Origin: Bacteroidota bacterium
GTDB lineage: Bacteria; Bacteroidota; Bacteroidia; Bacteroidales; UBA7960
NCBI GenBank assembly: GCA_007693555.1
Contig: REDJ01000119.1
Coordinates: 1 to 64,000, forward strand
Direction: 5' to 3'
Length of the DNA: 64,000 nt
Part shown: one piece after another, positions 10,221 to 22,400 of the stretch
Layout of the letters: each line of letters begins with the position of its first letter
Numbering within the stretch: the first letter of the stretch is position 1
Translations under genes and position numbers: made by a program
The notes under the pieces: model-generated
The model's input: the letters and a program-made list of their open reading frames with translations, nothing else
What the model was told of the DNA's origin: nothing
The model's database searches: none

Positions 10221-11599
10221 CCCTTTGCAGGTTTTTGCAAGGAAACCAGATTGTTCTTCTCCCGAATCCTGAAAGCAACATTTTCAATTCTGGCAAAAAG
10301 TGCTTTTTCATCCAGGTTGAGTATTTTACGATCGCGCATCACAAACTTTCCGTCAATAATAACAGATTCCACATCTGCAGCTTTCATACTATATACAAGA
10401 AGAGAGTAAATATTATAAATCGGATGTGCATGAGGTTGAAGCATGTCAATTATTAATATATCAGCTTTTTTTCCCGGCTCAAGGGAGCCGATTTCATTTT
10501 CCATCCCCAGCACTCTTGCGCCTCCCATAGTTGCCATTTCAACAACAGTGAGAGCATCCATCACTGAGGGGTCATTGCTATTCAGTTTGTGAAGTATAGC
10601 TGCTGTATTCATTTCGTCAAACAAATCCAGATCATTGTTACTGGCAACTCCATCGGTTCCCAAACCCACCTTTACTCCGGCTTTTAAAAGCTCCGGAACG
10701 GGAGCTACACCACTGGCAAGTTTCATGTTGCACTCAGGATTATGGGCAACAGAAACACCGCGTTCTGCCAAAATACTGATATCTTCAGGTGTGAGATGAA
10801 CTCCATGGGCTGCTATGACATTCTTACCCAGTACTCCCAGTTTATCAAGATAGCCGACAGGAGTTAATCCAAAATCTTTCAGTATTGCATCAAACTCTTT
10901 GCGAGTTTCAGCAACATGAATATTAAAAGGAACATTGTATTTATCGGCCAGGGCTTTGGCACTTTGTATTAACTCCGGTGAGCAACTGTATAGAGCATGG
11001 GCAGATACAGAAATGGTAATTCTGGGATGATTCCCCCACTTTTTAATCAAACCTTCAGCTGTTTTCAAACCATCTTCAGGAGTGGGGCTGTTGGGAGCCG
11101 GAAAATCTATTACGCTCTCCGAAAGCACAGCGCGCATCCCCACAGAATCTACCACATTGGCAATATCTTCAATGTGATAATACATATCATTGAAAGTAGT
11201 AGTACCGCTGCGAAGCATTTCTGCCAAAGCAAGTTTGGTTCCAAGGCCCACGTTTTCAGAGTTTACAAACTCCGACTCAACAGGGAAAATATAGTCATAC
11301 AACCACTCATGCAAAGGCATATCATCGGCATAACCTCTGAAGATTGTCATAGGTACATGTGTGTGTGTGTTGATTAAACCCGGCATGATCATTTTACCGG
11401 AACCGTCAATAATTTCATTTGCAGTGTATTTTTCAAGGATATCAACTGTATTTCCAATTTCCAGTATACGATCATTTATAATGGCTATGGCGCCATCTGC
11501 AAAAACCTCATGGGTTGGATTCATGGTAAGTATCATTGCATCATGAATGATCAAATCTGCGTTAATTTCCTTTTTTTTATTCAACGATGATTGTGCCAT
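10217..11599 (-). CDS. Amidohydrolase, 5-methylthioadenosine/S-adenosylhomocysteine deaminase (MtaD/SsnA-like)
   Basis: 460 aa; MPGLINTHTHVPMTIFRGYADDMPLHEWL, HVAETRKE, HGVHL, GTDGVASNNDLDLF motifs. Confidence 0.88.
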   Translation of the reverse strand: MAQSSLNKKKEINADLIIHDAMILTMNPTHEVFADGAIAIINDRILEIGNTVDILEKYTANEIIDGSGKMIMPGLINTHTHVPMTIFRGYADDMPLHEWLYDYIFPVESEFVNSENVGLGTKLALAEMLRSGTTTFNDMYYHIEDIANVVDSVGMRAVLSESVIDFPAPNSPTPEDGLKTAEGLIKKWGNHPRITISVSAHALYSCSPELIQSAKALADKYNVPFNIHVAETRKEFDAILKDFGLTPVGYLDKLGVLGKNVIAAHGVHLTPEDISILAERGVSVAHNPECNMKLASGVAPVPELLKAGVKVGLGTDGVASNNDLDLFDEMNTAAILHKLNSNDPSVMDALTVVEMATMGGARVLGMENEIGSLEPGKKADILIIDMLQPHAHPIYNIYSLLVYSMKAADVESVIIDGKFVMRDRKILNLDEKALFARIENVAFRIREKNNLVSLQKPAKG

Positions 11600-11893
11600 A
11601 TGTGTTCTTTGAAACAGTCAGATTAATTGAAGTTGATTTTTAACAATCAAATTTTAACTTGTTTTACTTCTTTTCAAAGGCCTTATTCCTAATAAACCCT
11701 GGAATTATAATTCAGGATGCTTTTCAAAAAAAGTCAGATTATCGTACAAATTTACGGATTAATACACAAAGCTATTTAAACTTTTAAATCTGATTTTAAG
11801 TATTTAACCGATATTTAATGGAAAGGAATAGTGGATTAAAACATCAAATTTAGTAATTTAGCAAATATATGGACTTACTAAATTGAGAATAAA

Positions 11894-12709
11894 ATGATAG
11901 AAAGGATTAAAGAAACTGCTGATTTTTTAAAAGAAAAAACGGGATTCAAACCCCTTGCCGGCATTATTTTAGGTTCAGGACTGGGTGGTCTGGTAAAATC
12001 CATTGAAGTAAAACATAGCTTTGATTACAGTGATATACCCAATTTTCCTGTATCCACAGTGGAAGGCCATGACGGGAAACTTATTTTTGGCACCCTGGAA
12101 GGCAAAAATATTGTAGCCATGCAAGGCAGGTTTCACTATTATGAAGGATATTCCATGCAGCAGGTAGTCTTTCCGGTGCGGGTTTTAAAAATGCTGGGAA
12201 TAACACATTTGTTTCTTTCCAACGCAGCAGGCGGCTTAAACCCTTCCTTCAATGTCGGAAACCTGATGATTATAAGAGACCATATCAATATGTTCCCTGA
12301 TAATCCCCTGAGAGGAAAAAACCTGGATGACCTGGGAACAAGATTTCCGGAAATGGGTGAAACCTATAACAAAGGTTTAATTGAGAAAGCAAAAAAAATT
12401 GCAGAAAAGAATAGCATAAATTACCAGTCAGGAGTTTATATAGGTAGTTCAGGTCCAACACTTGAAACCCCTGCCGAATACCGTATGTTTCGTATCCTGG
12501 GCGCAGATGCTACTGGAATGTCAACAGTACCTGAAGTTATCGCTGCCCGGCATGCAGGTTTGATATGTTTCGGAATTTCTGTAATTACCAACATGGCCGT
12601 GTTTGATGAAGGAGAAGAGGGCACTTCTCATGATGAGGTGCAAAATGCTGCAGGAGAAGCAGAGCCAAAGATGACTTTAATTTTCAGAGAACTAATAAAA
12701 TCGCTCTGA
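11894..12709 (+). CDS. Purine nucleoside phosphorylase
   Basis: 271 aa; GIILGSGLGGL, MQGRFHYYEGYSMQQVVFPVRVLKMLG, LSNAAGGLN, GPTLETPAEYRMFRILGADATGMSTVPEV. Confidence 0.93.
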   Translation: MIERIKETADFLKEKTGFKPLAGIILGSGLGGLVKSIEVKHSFDYSDIPNFPVSTVEGHDGKLIFGTLEGKNIVAMQGRFHYYEGYSMQQVVFPVRVLKMLGITHLFLSNAAGGLNPSFNVGNLMIIRDHINMFPDNPLRGKNLDDLGTRFPEMGETYNKGLIEKAKKIAEKNSINYQSGVYIGSSGPTLETPAEYRMFRILGADATGMSTVPEVIAARHAGLICFGISVITNMAVFDEGEEGTSHDEVQNAAGEAEPKMTLIFRELIKSL

Positions 12710-12777
12710 TATCTTCTGAAAGTTTCTGATTTTATCTTTTTAATGATCCCTATTGTTTACCACAAAAACAAACCAAA

Positions 12778-14145
12778 ATGAAAAAAGTCGTTTTACTTCT
12801 CATTATTTGCGGAATATTGTCTGGCAAACTTTCCGGGCAGATTACTATCAATCATAACGATATGCCATCTGCCGGTGATACACTAAGGTACAGTCTTACC
12901 ACAAACCCGCAGCAATATAACTTCATTGAAACCGGCGAAGATTTCCTTTGGGATTTTTCCAATCTGATTCACCAGTTGCAGGGGCTTGAGGAATATGAGC
13001 TTGTCAGCAGCATCAATTTCCTTATGGCACTTTTGTTTTTTGGTACGAATTCAATTGCTACATCTTCTTTGGGCGACCTGCCTTTAGATAATTTTGACAT
13101 TGAACTTGACGGTGTTTACAGTGTATATTTAAATTCAATAAGTCAATACAGCCAGTTGGGTTTTTTCGCATTGATTGAAGGCTTTGGCCTTCCTCTTAAA
13201 TATTCTGAGAATCACATAATTTACAAATTTCCCTTAAACTACAATGATCAAGATACCACTTCCTTTTTTGGCCAGACCAACTTTGGTGACACCCTAAGCC
13301 TTACCCGAGAGGGATACAGGATCAATGAGGTTGATGGTTGGGGCAATATTATTACTCCCTACGGAGAATTTGAGACATTAAGACTGAAAAGTATCATTTA
13401 TGAGTCAGACAGCCTGTTTCTGGAATCCTTTGGTGAACCATTTGTTGTAAAAAGAACAACCGCTCAATATTCCTGGCTTGCCAAAAATGAAAAAATCCCG
13501 ATTCTGGAAGTAAGTTATACTGCTTTTGAAGCAAGTCCTGATAACCCTGTGCTGCGCATAAAATATCGTGATATTTACCGTGACCCTTCTGAGGCAGCAC
13601 CACTGGCAGATTTTGCAGCTGATATAACTGAAGCCGAACCGGGTGAAGAAATCCAGTTTATCAATCTCAGCACCCCAGGTCATGACATCAACACCTATAC
13701 GTGGTCATTTAGTCCTGACAATGTCATTTTTCATGAAGATACTGGTTACGAAAATGCAGAACCAAGGGTTTCATTTACTGAAGAAGGAACGTATAGTGTG
13801 ATGCTTGTTGCCATCAACCAAACAGGAAAAGATACTTTACTCAGAGAAGATTATATTACTGTTTCAGAAAGCCAGGTTTCTGCTGAATTTCCTGAAATTG
13901 ACACTGATTCTCCATCTGCTTATTTTATTAACCGTGGTGATATCCTGGTCATTGAAAAATTACAAGGTGTTTCTTTTCTCAGGATTTATGATTTGAGTGG
14001 GCGTTTGGTACAACAAATACATGCTTTGAATGAAAATAATTTACATGTGAATTTTTCCGGACAGGATACGGGCATCTATCTTATCAATTTTTATTATAGC
14101 AATCGAACAACTCTTCCTGTTACTCTCAAAGTTATCAAACCATGA
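12778..14145 (+). CDS. Secreted protein with PKD-like domain and T9SS C-terminal sorting domain
   Basis: 455 aa; signal peptide; PKD-like FINLSTPGHDINTYTWSFSPDN; C-terminus LRIYDLSGRLVQQIHALNENNLHVNFSGQDTGIYLINFYYSN...VTLKVIKP typical of type A sorting domains. Confidence 0.82.
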   Translation: MKKVVLLLIICGILSGKLSGQITINHNDMPSAGDTLRYSLTTNPQQYNFIETGEDFLWDFSNLIHQLQGLEEYELVSSINFLMALLFFGTNSIATSSLGDLPLDNFDIELDGVYSVYLNSISQYSQLGFFALIEGFGLPLKYSENHIIYKFPLNYNDQDTTSFFGQTNFGDTLSLTREGYRINEVDGWGNIITPYGEFETLRLKSIIYESDSLFLESFGEPFVVKRTTAQYSWLAKNEKIPILEVSYTAFEASPDNPVLRIKYRDIYRDPSEAAPLADFAADITEAEPGEEIQFINLSTPGHDINTYTWSFSPDNVIFHEDTGYENAEPRVSFTEEGTYSVMLVAINQTGKDTLLREDYITVSESQVSAEFPEIDTDSPSAYFINRGDILVIEKLQGVSFLRIYDLSGRLVQQIHALNENNLHVNFSGQDTGIYLINFYYSNRTTLPVTLKVIKP

Positions 14146-14579
14146 GATATAATAAGTTTATCCTTGTATTTCTGCTTGCCAGTATTGTTTTGTTTTCTTG
14201 TAAAGGGAGACTGGAAAACCTTGATGATTTAGAAATGGAAATGAAAACCATGGGTTATAACGGAGATTTCCTCAGACCCTCTAATCCTTTGGTAATTGCT
14301 GCAATGGCTTTATTTGGCATTCATGATTACCTTGCTTTGAACAATCCGTCAAATTCAATTGCAGTTGTAAAGTTTAACAATGAAGACAACCTTACCGATG
14401 AAAAAATAGAAAGAATTCTCAATTTTGTGGTTAACAATTTATCCGGAGCGGACAAGGAAGAGGTTCTGAACAATATGCATAGACTTCAGGATAACAATCT
14501 CAGACATGGAAAATATATGATAATATGGGAAAATGATCGTCCGGATGATATAATCAAATTGGTTTCAGATATGTATTAA
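14142..14579 (+). CDS. Putative lipoprotein of unknown function
   Basis: 145 aa; lipobox-like IVLFSC; ATG overlaps the preceding stop by 4 bp. Confidence 0.7.
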   Translation: MRYNKFILVFLLASIVLFSCKGRLENLDDLEMEMKTMGYNGDFLRPSNPLVIAAMALFGIHDYLALNNPSNSIAVVKFNNEDNLTDEKIERILNFVVNNLSGADKEEVLNNMHRLQDNNLRHGKYMIIWENDRPDDIIKLVSDMY

Positions 14580-14646
14580 AAAAGTCTGAGTATCGAAATA
14601 CCTGTTAGCAATAAAATTCTAACCAACTAAAATTAACCATTACAGA

Positions 14647-14681
14647 AAAAAATGCCCCGATAATCAAATTACCGGGGCAAA
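14647..14681 (-). terminator. Rho-independent terminator for the DUF3467/rpoC end of the operon
   Basis: TGCCCCG (14653-14659) / CGGGGCA (14673-14679) stem; A-run on + strand at the low-coordinate side is a U-tract on the minus transcript. Confidence 0.7.
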
Positions 14682-14701
14682 TCTTTCATCCTATTAAATA
14701 C

Positions 14702-15025
14702 TTATGCCTGAGCTGTGGGTCCTCCAAAACTCATGGGAATTTTAGGTCCTTCAGGACTATCCTTTATGGGGCCGTGTTTCTCCTCAAATTTTGAAATGTT
14801 TTCATTCAGTGCCCTCAGCAATCTTTTGGCATGCTGTGGGGTCATTACAATTCTCGACTTCACCCGTGCTTTTGGAACGCCGGGCATTAGTCTTAAAAAG
14901 TCCAGAACAAACTCTGTATTGCTATGGGTAATGATTACCAGGTTGGAATAAGTACCATCTGCTACATCTTCTCCCAGTTCAATATTGATTTGCTGGCCTC
15001 CCTGAGGCATTTTCTTTTCAGACAT
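14702..15025 (-). CDS. DUF3467 domain-containing protein
   Basis: 107 aa; INIELGEDVADGTYSNLVIITHSNTEFVLDFLRLMPGVPKARVKSRIVMTPQHAKRLLRAL. Confidence 0.85.
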   Translation of the reverse strand: MSEKKMPQGGQQINIELGEDVADGTYSNLVIITHSNTEFVLDFLRLMPGVPKARVKSRIVMTPQHAKRLLRALNENISKFEEKHGPIKDSPEGPKIPMSFGGPTAQA

Positions 15026-15055
15026 AATACTTGAGTTTTAAATGCTTAAATTCAT

Positions 15056-18000
15056 TTAATTTTCTTCTTCTGCTTCAACTTTTTGCTTGGAAGCCATCAG
15101 AAGATTGTATTCTTCCATTGAGCCTACAATAATGTTTTCGTATTGGCGCAATCCTGTACCCGCTGGTATCAGATGACCTACAATAACATTTTCTTTGAGG
15201 CCCATAAGAGTATCAACTTTGGCGTTTACAGCAGCATCTGTAAGCACCTTGGTAGTTTCCTGGAATGAAGCTGCTGAAATGAAGCTCTTGGTCTGCAAAG
15301 ATGCGCGTGTAATACCCTGCAATTGCTGCCTTGCTGTAGCTCCACGGGCATCGCGGGCAACAATAACTTTCTTGTCCTTGCGCTTAAGCATTGAATTATC
15401 GTCGCGTAACTTCCTTGCGGTAATAATCTGGCCTGGCTTAAGATTGGAATCACCAGGATCTTCGACTACTTTTTTGCCAAAGATCTCATCATTTTCTTCC
15501 ATAAAGTCAATCTTATTTACAATTTCATTTTCCAGGAATCGGGTATCACCCGGATCTTCGATAGTGACCTTACGCATCATCTGACGCACAATAACTTCAA
15601 AGTGCTTGTCATTGATTTTCACACCCTGCATACGGTACACTTCCTGAACCTCATTAACAATATATTCCTGCACGGCTGTAGGTCCTTTAATAGCAAGAAT
15701 GTCTGCAGGTGTAATGGGGCCATCGGAAAGGGGTGTTCCAGCTTTTACAAAGTCATTTTCCTGGGCAAGGATTTGTTTTGACAAGGGCACAAGGTATCGT
15801 TTTTCATCACCTGTTTTGGATGTTATTATTACCTCACGGTTACCTCGCTTAATCTTCTTACCAAAAGAAACAACACCATCAATTTCGGAAACAACCGCAG
15901 GATCTGAAGGATTGCGTGCCTCAAATAACTCGGTAATACGTGGCAAACCACCTGTAATGTCGCCAGATTTGCCAATAGCTCTTGGTATTTTGGCTATAAT
16001 AGCACCGGTGGTGATTTGTGAGTTTTCACTGACAACAATATGCGCTCCTACGGGCATATCATATGTTTTTAAAACTTCTCCTTCGTCATTAACTATACTG
16101 ACAGATGGGTTACGGGTTTTATCCTTACTTTCAATAATAACTTTTTCATAATAACCGGTTTGCTCGTCTGAATCAGTTCGGTAAGTAGCACCTTCTACCA
16201 TATTATTAAAAACGATTTTACCGGTAAGTTCGGAGATGATAACAGCATTGTAGGGATCCCACTCACAAACAAGGTCACCACTTTCCACTTCCGAACCATG
16301 CTCAACATATAAATTAGCACCATAAGGAATATTTTGTGTGGTAAGCACCATACGGGTGTTTTTATCAATGATACGCATTTCAGCTGAGCGTCCGATAACA
16401 ACAAAGTAATTGCGACCATCAGCTGCTGAATAAGGTACTGCTCTTAGTTCGTCAATTTCAAGTATACCTGAGTATTTTGCATTGATTTTGGAAGCAGTAG
16501 CAATATTACTTGCAGTACCACCAACGTGGAATGTACGTAATGTAAGCTGTGTACCAGGTTCACCGATGGATTGAGCAGCAATAACACCGACTGCCTCACC
16601 AGCCTGAACCATACGTCCGGTTGCAAGATTACGCCCGTAGCATTTGGCGCAAACTCCAAGCTTTGATTCGCAGGTAAGCACAGAACGTATTTCTACAGCT
16701 TCAATGGGTGAATCTTCTATGATATGACATATCTCCTCATTAAGTTCTTCACCTGCACCTACCATCAAATCACCGGAAGTTGGATGATAAACATCCTGAA
16801 GTGCTGTTCTCCCCAGAATTCTGTCAAACAGGGTTTCTACTGTTTCTTCATTATTTTTCAGTGCAGTAGCTGTTAAACCACGTAATGTGCCGCAATCGGT
16901 TTCTGTAATAATTACATCCTGTGAAACATCAACTAACCTTCTGGTCAGATAACCTGCATCTGCAGTCTTTAGCGCTGTATCAGCAAGACCCTTTCTGGCA
17001 CCGTGAGTGGAAATGAAGTACTCGAGAACGGAAAGTCCTTCTTTAAAGTTGGAAAGAATAGGGTTTTCGATAATTTCACCACCTTTGGCTCCGGATTTCT
17101 GCGGTTTTGCCATCAGACCCCTCATACCGGAAAGCTGACGAATCTGTTCCTTTGAACCCCGTGCACCAGAGTCAAGCATCATATAGACCGGATTGAACCC
17201 CTGGTTGTCAGACGTGGTTTTGTCAATCAAAACTTTGGTAAGCTTGGCATTGGTATGCGTCCAGATATCAATAATCTGATTATATCTTTCATTGTTGGTA
17301 ATGAAACCCATACTGTAGTTACCTCTTACTTCATCTACCTGGTTGTTTGCATCATCAATGAGGATTTTCTTTTCTTCAGGAACAATAATATCTCCGAGAT
17401 TGAACGAAAGGCCTCCTCTGAATGCCATGTAAAAGCCCAGGTCTTTGATATCATCAAGGAACTGAGAGGTACGTGCAATACCAGTGGTTTTCATAATACC
17501 ACCAATAATATCCCTAAGGGCTTTTTTGGTAAGCAACTGATTAATAAATCCATATTCTTCAGGTACAACTTCATTGAAAAGAACTCTTCCCGTTGTGGTT
17601 TCAATAATTCTTTCAACCAACTGGCCTTTTTCCAGTACTTTTGCCTTAACCTTAATAATAGTATGAAGATTTATAGCTCTTTCATTGTATGCAATCATAA
17701 CTTCCTCCGGACCATAGAAAGTAAGTCCTTCACCTCTCATTGGGAACTCCGGAGTATTTTTTCTTGCCTTGGTCATATAATACAGACCCAAAACCATATC
17801 CTGCGATGGAACAGCAATTGGAGCACCGTTTGCAGGATTTAATATATTATGCGAAGCCAGCATCAGCAGTTGTGCTTCCAGTATGGCTGCATTGCCCAGT
17901 GGTACGTGAACGGCCATCTGGTCGCCATCAAAGTCAGCATTAAAAGCAGTACATACCAATGGATGCAACTGAATTGCTTTTCCTTCAATCAGCTTAGGCT

Positions 18001-19351
18001 GAAAAGCCTGGATACCCAAACGGTGCAGTGTAGGTGCACGGTTAAGTAATACTGGGTGACCTTTGAGAACATTCTCAAGGATATCCCATACAACAGGATC
18101 TTTTCTGTCAACAATTTTCTTGGCTGATTTTACAGTTTTTACAATACCCCTTTCAAGCATTTTCCTTATAATAAAAGGCTTGAAAAGTTCTGATGCCATT
18201 TCTTTGGGTATACCACATTCGTGTAGTTTCAACTCAGGACCAACAACAATCACTGAACGGGCAGAGTAGTCAACCCTTTTACCCAAAAGATTCTGACGAA
18301 AACGTCCCTGCTTGCCTTTCAAACTATCGCTCAAGGACTTAAGCGGGCGGTTTGATTCAGTTTTTACTGCATTGGTTTTACGTGAATTATCAAAAAGAGA
18401 GTCAACAGCTTCCTGCAACATACGTTTTTCATTACGTAAGATAACATCCGGAGCTTTGATCTCTATCAGCCTTTTTAACCTGTTGTTGCGTATGATGACT
18501 CTACGGTACAAGTCATTAAGGTCGCTTGTGGCAAATCTTCCGCCATCCAGAGGTACCAGAGGTCTCAGTTCGGGTGGAATTACCGGTACAACATCTACAA
18601 TCATCCACTCAGCCTTGTTTTCCATACGTGAGTTTGCTTCACGGAAAGCTTCCACAACCTGTAATCGTTTCAGAGCATCCGCCTTTCTTTGCTGTGAAGT
18701 TTCAGTATTGGCCTTATGCCTTAAATCGTAAGATAACTGGTCGAGATCCAAACGCTGAAGCAACTCTTTGAGAGCCTCTGCACCCATCATTGCTATGAAT
18801 TTGTTGGGATCATCATTTTCCAAAAGCTGGTTATCTTTAGGAAGTGTTTCCAAAATATTAAAATATTCCTCTTCTGTAAGAAAATCAAGGTAATTTAATT
18901 CGTCAGACTTTACGCCCGGATTGACAATCACATACCTTTCGTAGTAAATGATCTGGTCAAGTTTTTTAGAGGGTAACCCAAGAAGATAACCGATTTTATT
19001 GGGAAGAGAGCGGAAAAACCAGATATGGGCCACAGGAACAACCAGTTTAATATGTCCCATTCTTTCCCTTCTTACCTTTTTTTCGGTAACTTCAACACCG
19101 CAGCGATCGCAAACGATGCCTTTATAACGAATACGCTTGTATTTACCACAGTGGCATTCCCAGTCTTTTACCGGTCCGAAAATCCTTTCACAAAATAAGC
19201 CGTCGCGTTCGGGCTTATATGTACGATAATTAATGGTTTCGGGCTTCAAAACCTCACCATGCGACCGTTCAAGAACGGATTCAGGTGAAGCCAGGCTAAT
19301 GGTAATCTGAGAAAAATTGCTTTTTACGTTGGATTCTTTTCTGAAAGCCAT
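15056..19351 (-). CDS. rpoC: DNA-directed RNA polymerase subunit beta'
   Basis: 1431 aa; [15 protein letters not shown], zinc-binding [24 protein letters not shown]. Confidence 0.99.
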   Translation of the reverse strand: MAFRKESNVKSNFSQITISLASPESVLERSHGEVLKPETINYRTYKPERDGLFCERIFGPVKDWECHCGKYKRIRYKGIVCDRCGVEVTEKKVRRERMGHIKLVVPVAHIWFFRSLPNKIGYLLGLPSKKLDQIIYYERYVIVNPGVKSDELNYLDFLTEEEYFNILETLPKDNQLLENDDPNKFIAMMGAEALKELLQRLDLDQLSYDLRHKANTETSQQRKADALKRLQVVEAFREANSRMENKAEWMIVDVVPVIPPELRPLVPLDGGRFATSDLNDLYRRVIIRNNRLKRLIEIKAPDVILRNEKRMLQEAVDSLFDNSRKTNAVKTESNRPLKSLSDSLKGKQGRFRQNLLGKRVDYSARSVIVVGPELKLHECGIPKEMASELFKPFIIRKMLERGIVKTVKSAKKIVDRKDPVVWDILENVLKGHPVLLNRAPTLHRLGIQAFQPKLIEGKAIQLHPLVCTAFNADFDGDQMAVHVPLGNAAILEAQLLMLASHNILNPANGAPIAVPSQDMVLGLYYMTKARKNTPEFPMRGEGLTFYGPEEVMIAYNERAINLHTIIKVKAKVLEKGQLVERIIETTTGRVLFNEVVPEEYGFINQLLTKKALRDIIGGIMKTTGIARTSQFLDDIKDLGFYMAFRGGLSFNLGDIIVPEEKKILIDDANNQVDEVRGNYSMGFITNNERYNQIIDIWTHTNAKLTKVLIDKTTSDNQGFNPVYMMLDSGARGSKEQIRQLSGMRGLMAKPQKSGAKGGEIIENPILSNFKEGLSVLEYFISTHGARKGLADTALKTADAGYLTRRLVDVSQDVIITETDCGTLRGLTATALKNNEETVETLFDRILGRTALQDVYHPTSGDLMVGAGEELNEEICHIIEDSPIEAVEIRSVLTCESKLGVCAKCYGRNLATGRMVQAGEAVGVIAAQSIGEPGTQLTLRTFHVGGTASNIATASKINAKYSGILEIDELRAVPYSAADGRNYFVVIGRSAEMRIIDKNTRMVLTTQNIPYGANLYVEHGSEVESGDLVCEWDPYNAVIISELTGKIVFNNMVEGATYRTDSDEQTGYYEKVIIESKDKTRNPSVSIVNDEGEVLKTYDMPVGAHIVVSENSQITTGAIIAKIPRAIGKSGDITGGLPRITELFEARNPSDPAVVSEIDGVVSFGKKIKRGNREVIITSKTGDEKRYLVPLSKQILAQENDFVKAGTPLSDGPITPADILAIKGPTAVQEYIVNEVQEVYRMQGVKINDKHFEVIVRQMMRKVTIEDPGDTRFLENEIVNKIDFMEENDEIFGKKVVEDPGDSNLKPGQIITARKLRDDNSMLKRKDKKVIVARDARGATARQQLQGITRASLQTKSFISAASFQETTKVLTDAAVNAKVDTLMGLKENVIVGHLIPAGTGLRQYENIIVGSMEEYNLLMASKQKVEAEEEN

Positions 19352-19464
19352 AGAAAGAAAGTTGATATTGTTGAAAAATGCAGGTCAAAAAAATATTTCA
19401 AGAGAAAACTCTTTCAGTAAACTCCCTGCAGGGCACAATAAATTGCCCTGAGGAAGTAGTGGTT

Positions 19465-22400
19465 TTATTCAAATTTTATATCGAGGCCAAGTCCTCTGAG
19501 CTCATGAACAAGCACATTGAATGACTCAGGAACACCCGGAGTTGGTAAATTATCACCCTTAACAATGGTTTCATAAGCTTTAGCCCGGCCAATTACGTCA
19601 TCAGACTTAACAGTAAGTATTTCCTGGAGTATATTAGCGGCACCAAATGCTTCAAGAGCCCAAACCTCCATTTCACCAAAACGCTGACCACCAAACTGGG
19701 CTTTACCTCCAAGAGGTTGCTGCGTAATGAGCGAATAGGGTCCGATAGAGCGGGCATGCATTTTGTCATCTACCATGTGCCCCAGTTTAAGCATATAGAT
19801 AATACCAACTGTAGCCGGCTGGTCAAATCGTTCGCCGGTACCACCATCATAAAGATATACTTTACCGTTTTCAGGCAAATTGGCTTTACGCATCAGCTCA
19901 TTGATCTGATCTATATTTGCCCCGTCAAAAATGGGAGTTGCATATTTTTCTCCCAAAACCTGGCCGGCCCAGCCCAGAACGGTTTCGTAAATCTGACCCA
20001 GGTTCATCCTTGAGGGTACACCCAAAGGATTGAGAACTATGTCAACAGGAGTTCCATCTTCAAGGAATGGCATATCTTCCTGTCTTACAATACGCGCTAC
20101 TATACCCTTGTTACCATGACGTCCTGCCATTTTATCGCCCACTTTGAGTTTACGTTTTTTGGCAAGGTAGATCTTGGCAAGCTGCACAATACCGGTAGGA
20201 AGCTCATCACCAACAGTAGCCGTAAATTTGCGGCGGTTGTAGGTACCAAGGATATCCTTATATTTTATGGAGTAGTTGTGTAGCAACTCTTTGATAAGCT
20301 CATTCTTTTGTTTATCAGTTGTCCAGTTATTGGGGTTAACTATGGAGTAATCCAAAGTCTGTAAAAGTTTTTGTGTGAATTTGGTGCCTTTTGGCACAAC
20401 TACTTCTTTCAGACTATTACTTACCCCCTGCGAAGTTTTACCACTAACCAGAACGATGAGTTTATCAACCAGCTTTGCTTTAAGCTCGGCTATTTCACTG
20501 TTAAATTCTTCATCCAGCTTATCAATAATGATACGCTCTTTGGTTTTTGCTTTCTTATCTTTGAAAACCCTTGAGAATAGCCTCTTGTCAATAACTACAC
20601 CTTTGGTTGCAGGTGGTGCTTTCAAAGAAGCATCCTTAACATCACCTGCCTTATCACCAAATATGGCACGAAGAAGCTTCTCCTCCGGTGTAGGATCGGT
20701 TTCACCTTTCGGAGTGATTTTTCCTATGAGAATATCTCCTTCATTCACTTCTGCACCAATGCGAATCAAACCATATTCATCCAGGTCTTTAATTGCTTCG
20801 GCACTTACATTGGGTATATCGCTTGTGAGTTCTTCCACACCTCTTTTTGTATCTCTTACGTCAAGCGAAAACTCTTCAATATGAATAGATGTAAAGATAT
20901 CATCTCTTACAATTTTTTCAGACACAACAATAGCATCTTCAAAATTATATCCTTTCCAGGGCATGAAAGCAACCTTAAGGTTACGTCCAATGGCAAGTTC
21001 ACCTTCTTTGGTGGCATAACCTTCACATAACAATTGTCCTTTAACAACTCTCTGCCCCCTGGATACGGTTGGCCTGAGATTGATACATGTATTCTGGTTG
21101 GTTTTGGCAAATTTAATGAGTTTATAGACCCTGACGTCATCGTCAAAACTGACCAGTTTTTCTTCGTCATTTCTTGAATAACGAATTACGATTTCTTCAG
21201 CATCTATATACTCAACCACTCCGGTTCCTTCTGCATGAATCAACACTCTGGAGTCTTCAGCCACTTTTGATTCAAGACCTGTACCTACAATTGGTGTTTC
21301 AGGGTTTAGCAACGGAACCGCCTGGCGCATCATATTACTTCCCATCAAGGCACGGTTGGCATCATCATGCTCAAGAAATGGGATTAATGATGCTGCAATG
21401 GAAGCAATCTGGTTGGGTGCCACATCCATAAGTTTAACTTTTTCAGGCTCCACGATAGGATAATCAGCCTGAAAACGAGCCTTAATCATTGCACTGGAAA
21501 AGGCGCCATCCTCTTTAATTGATACATTGGCCTGACTTATAATATTTTCTTCTTCCTCTTCAGCCGACAAATAAATCGGACCATTACTGAAGTTTACCTT
21601 ACCGTTCTCAACCGGGAAATAGGGTGTCTCGATAAAGCCAAGTTCATTGACTTTGGCATACACGCATAGTGAAGATATAAGTCCGATATTTGGTCCTTCA
21701 GGAGTTTCAATCGTACACAATCTTCCGTAATGCGTAAAGTGTACGTCACGAACTTCGAACCCTGCCCTCTCTCTTGATAACCCCCCCGGACCCAATGCCG
21801 ACATTCTTCTCTTGTGAGTAAGTTCGGCAAGCGGGTTGGTTTGATCCATAAACTGTGAAAGCTGGTTGGTTCCAAAAAATGAGTTAATTACAGATGAAAG
21901 TGTTTTTGCGTTGATAAGATCGGTAGGTGCAAACACTTCATTATCGCGTACATTCATTCTTTCCCTGATAGTGCGAGCCATACGGGCAAGACCAACACCG
22001 AATTGTGCATATAATTGCTCACCTACTGTACGAACACGACGGTTGCTCAAATGGTCAATATCATCAACATCAGCTTTTGCATTTACCAATTCAATGAGAT
22101 ATTTAACAATTGAAATGATATCTTCTTTTGTGAGAACCCTGATATCTATATCCGTTTCAAGGTTCAGCTTCCTGTTGATCCTGTAGCGACCCACATCACC
22201 CAAATCATATCGCTTATCTGAGAAAAATAATTTCTCTATCATTCCCCTTGCGGTTTCATCGTCCGGTGGATCAGCATTACGAAGCAAACGGTAAATAAAT
22301 TCGACGGCTTCTTTTTCTGAGTTGGTTGTATCTTTTTGTAAAGTATTATAAATGAGATCATAATCGCTCAGGTTAATATCTTCTTTATGCAAAATGATAG

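Noticed and set aside
10997-11377. 126-aa + strand ORF
   Set aside because: Antisense to the well-supported amidohydrolase gene.
15195-18771. Multiple + strand ORFs (up to 195 aa) opposite rpoC
   Set aside because: Antisense to a clearly real rpoC; low-complexity or unconvincing translations.
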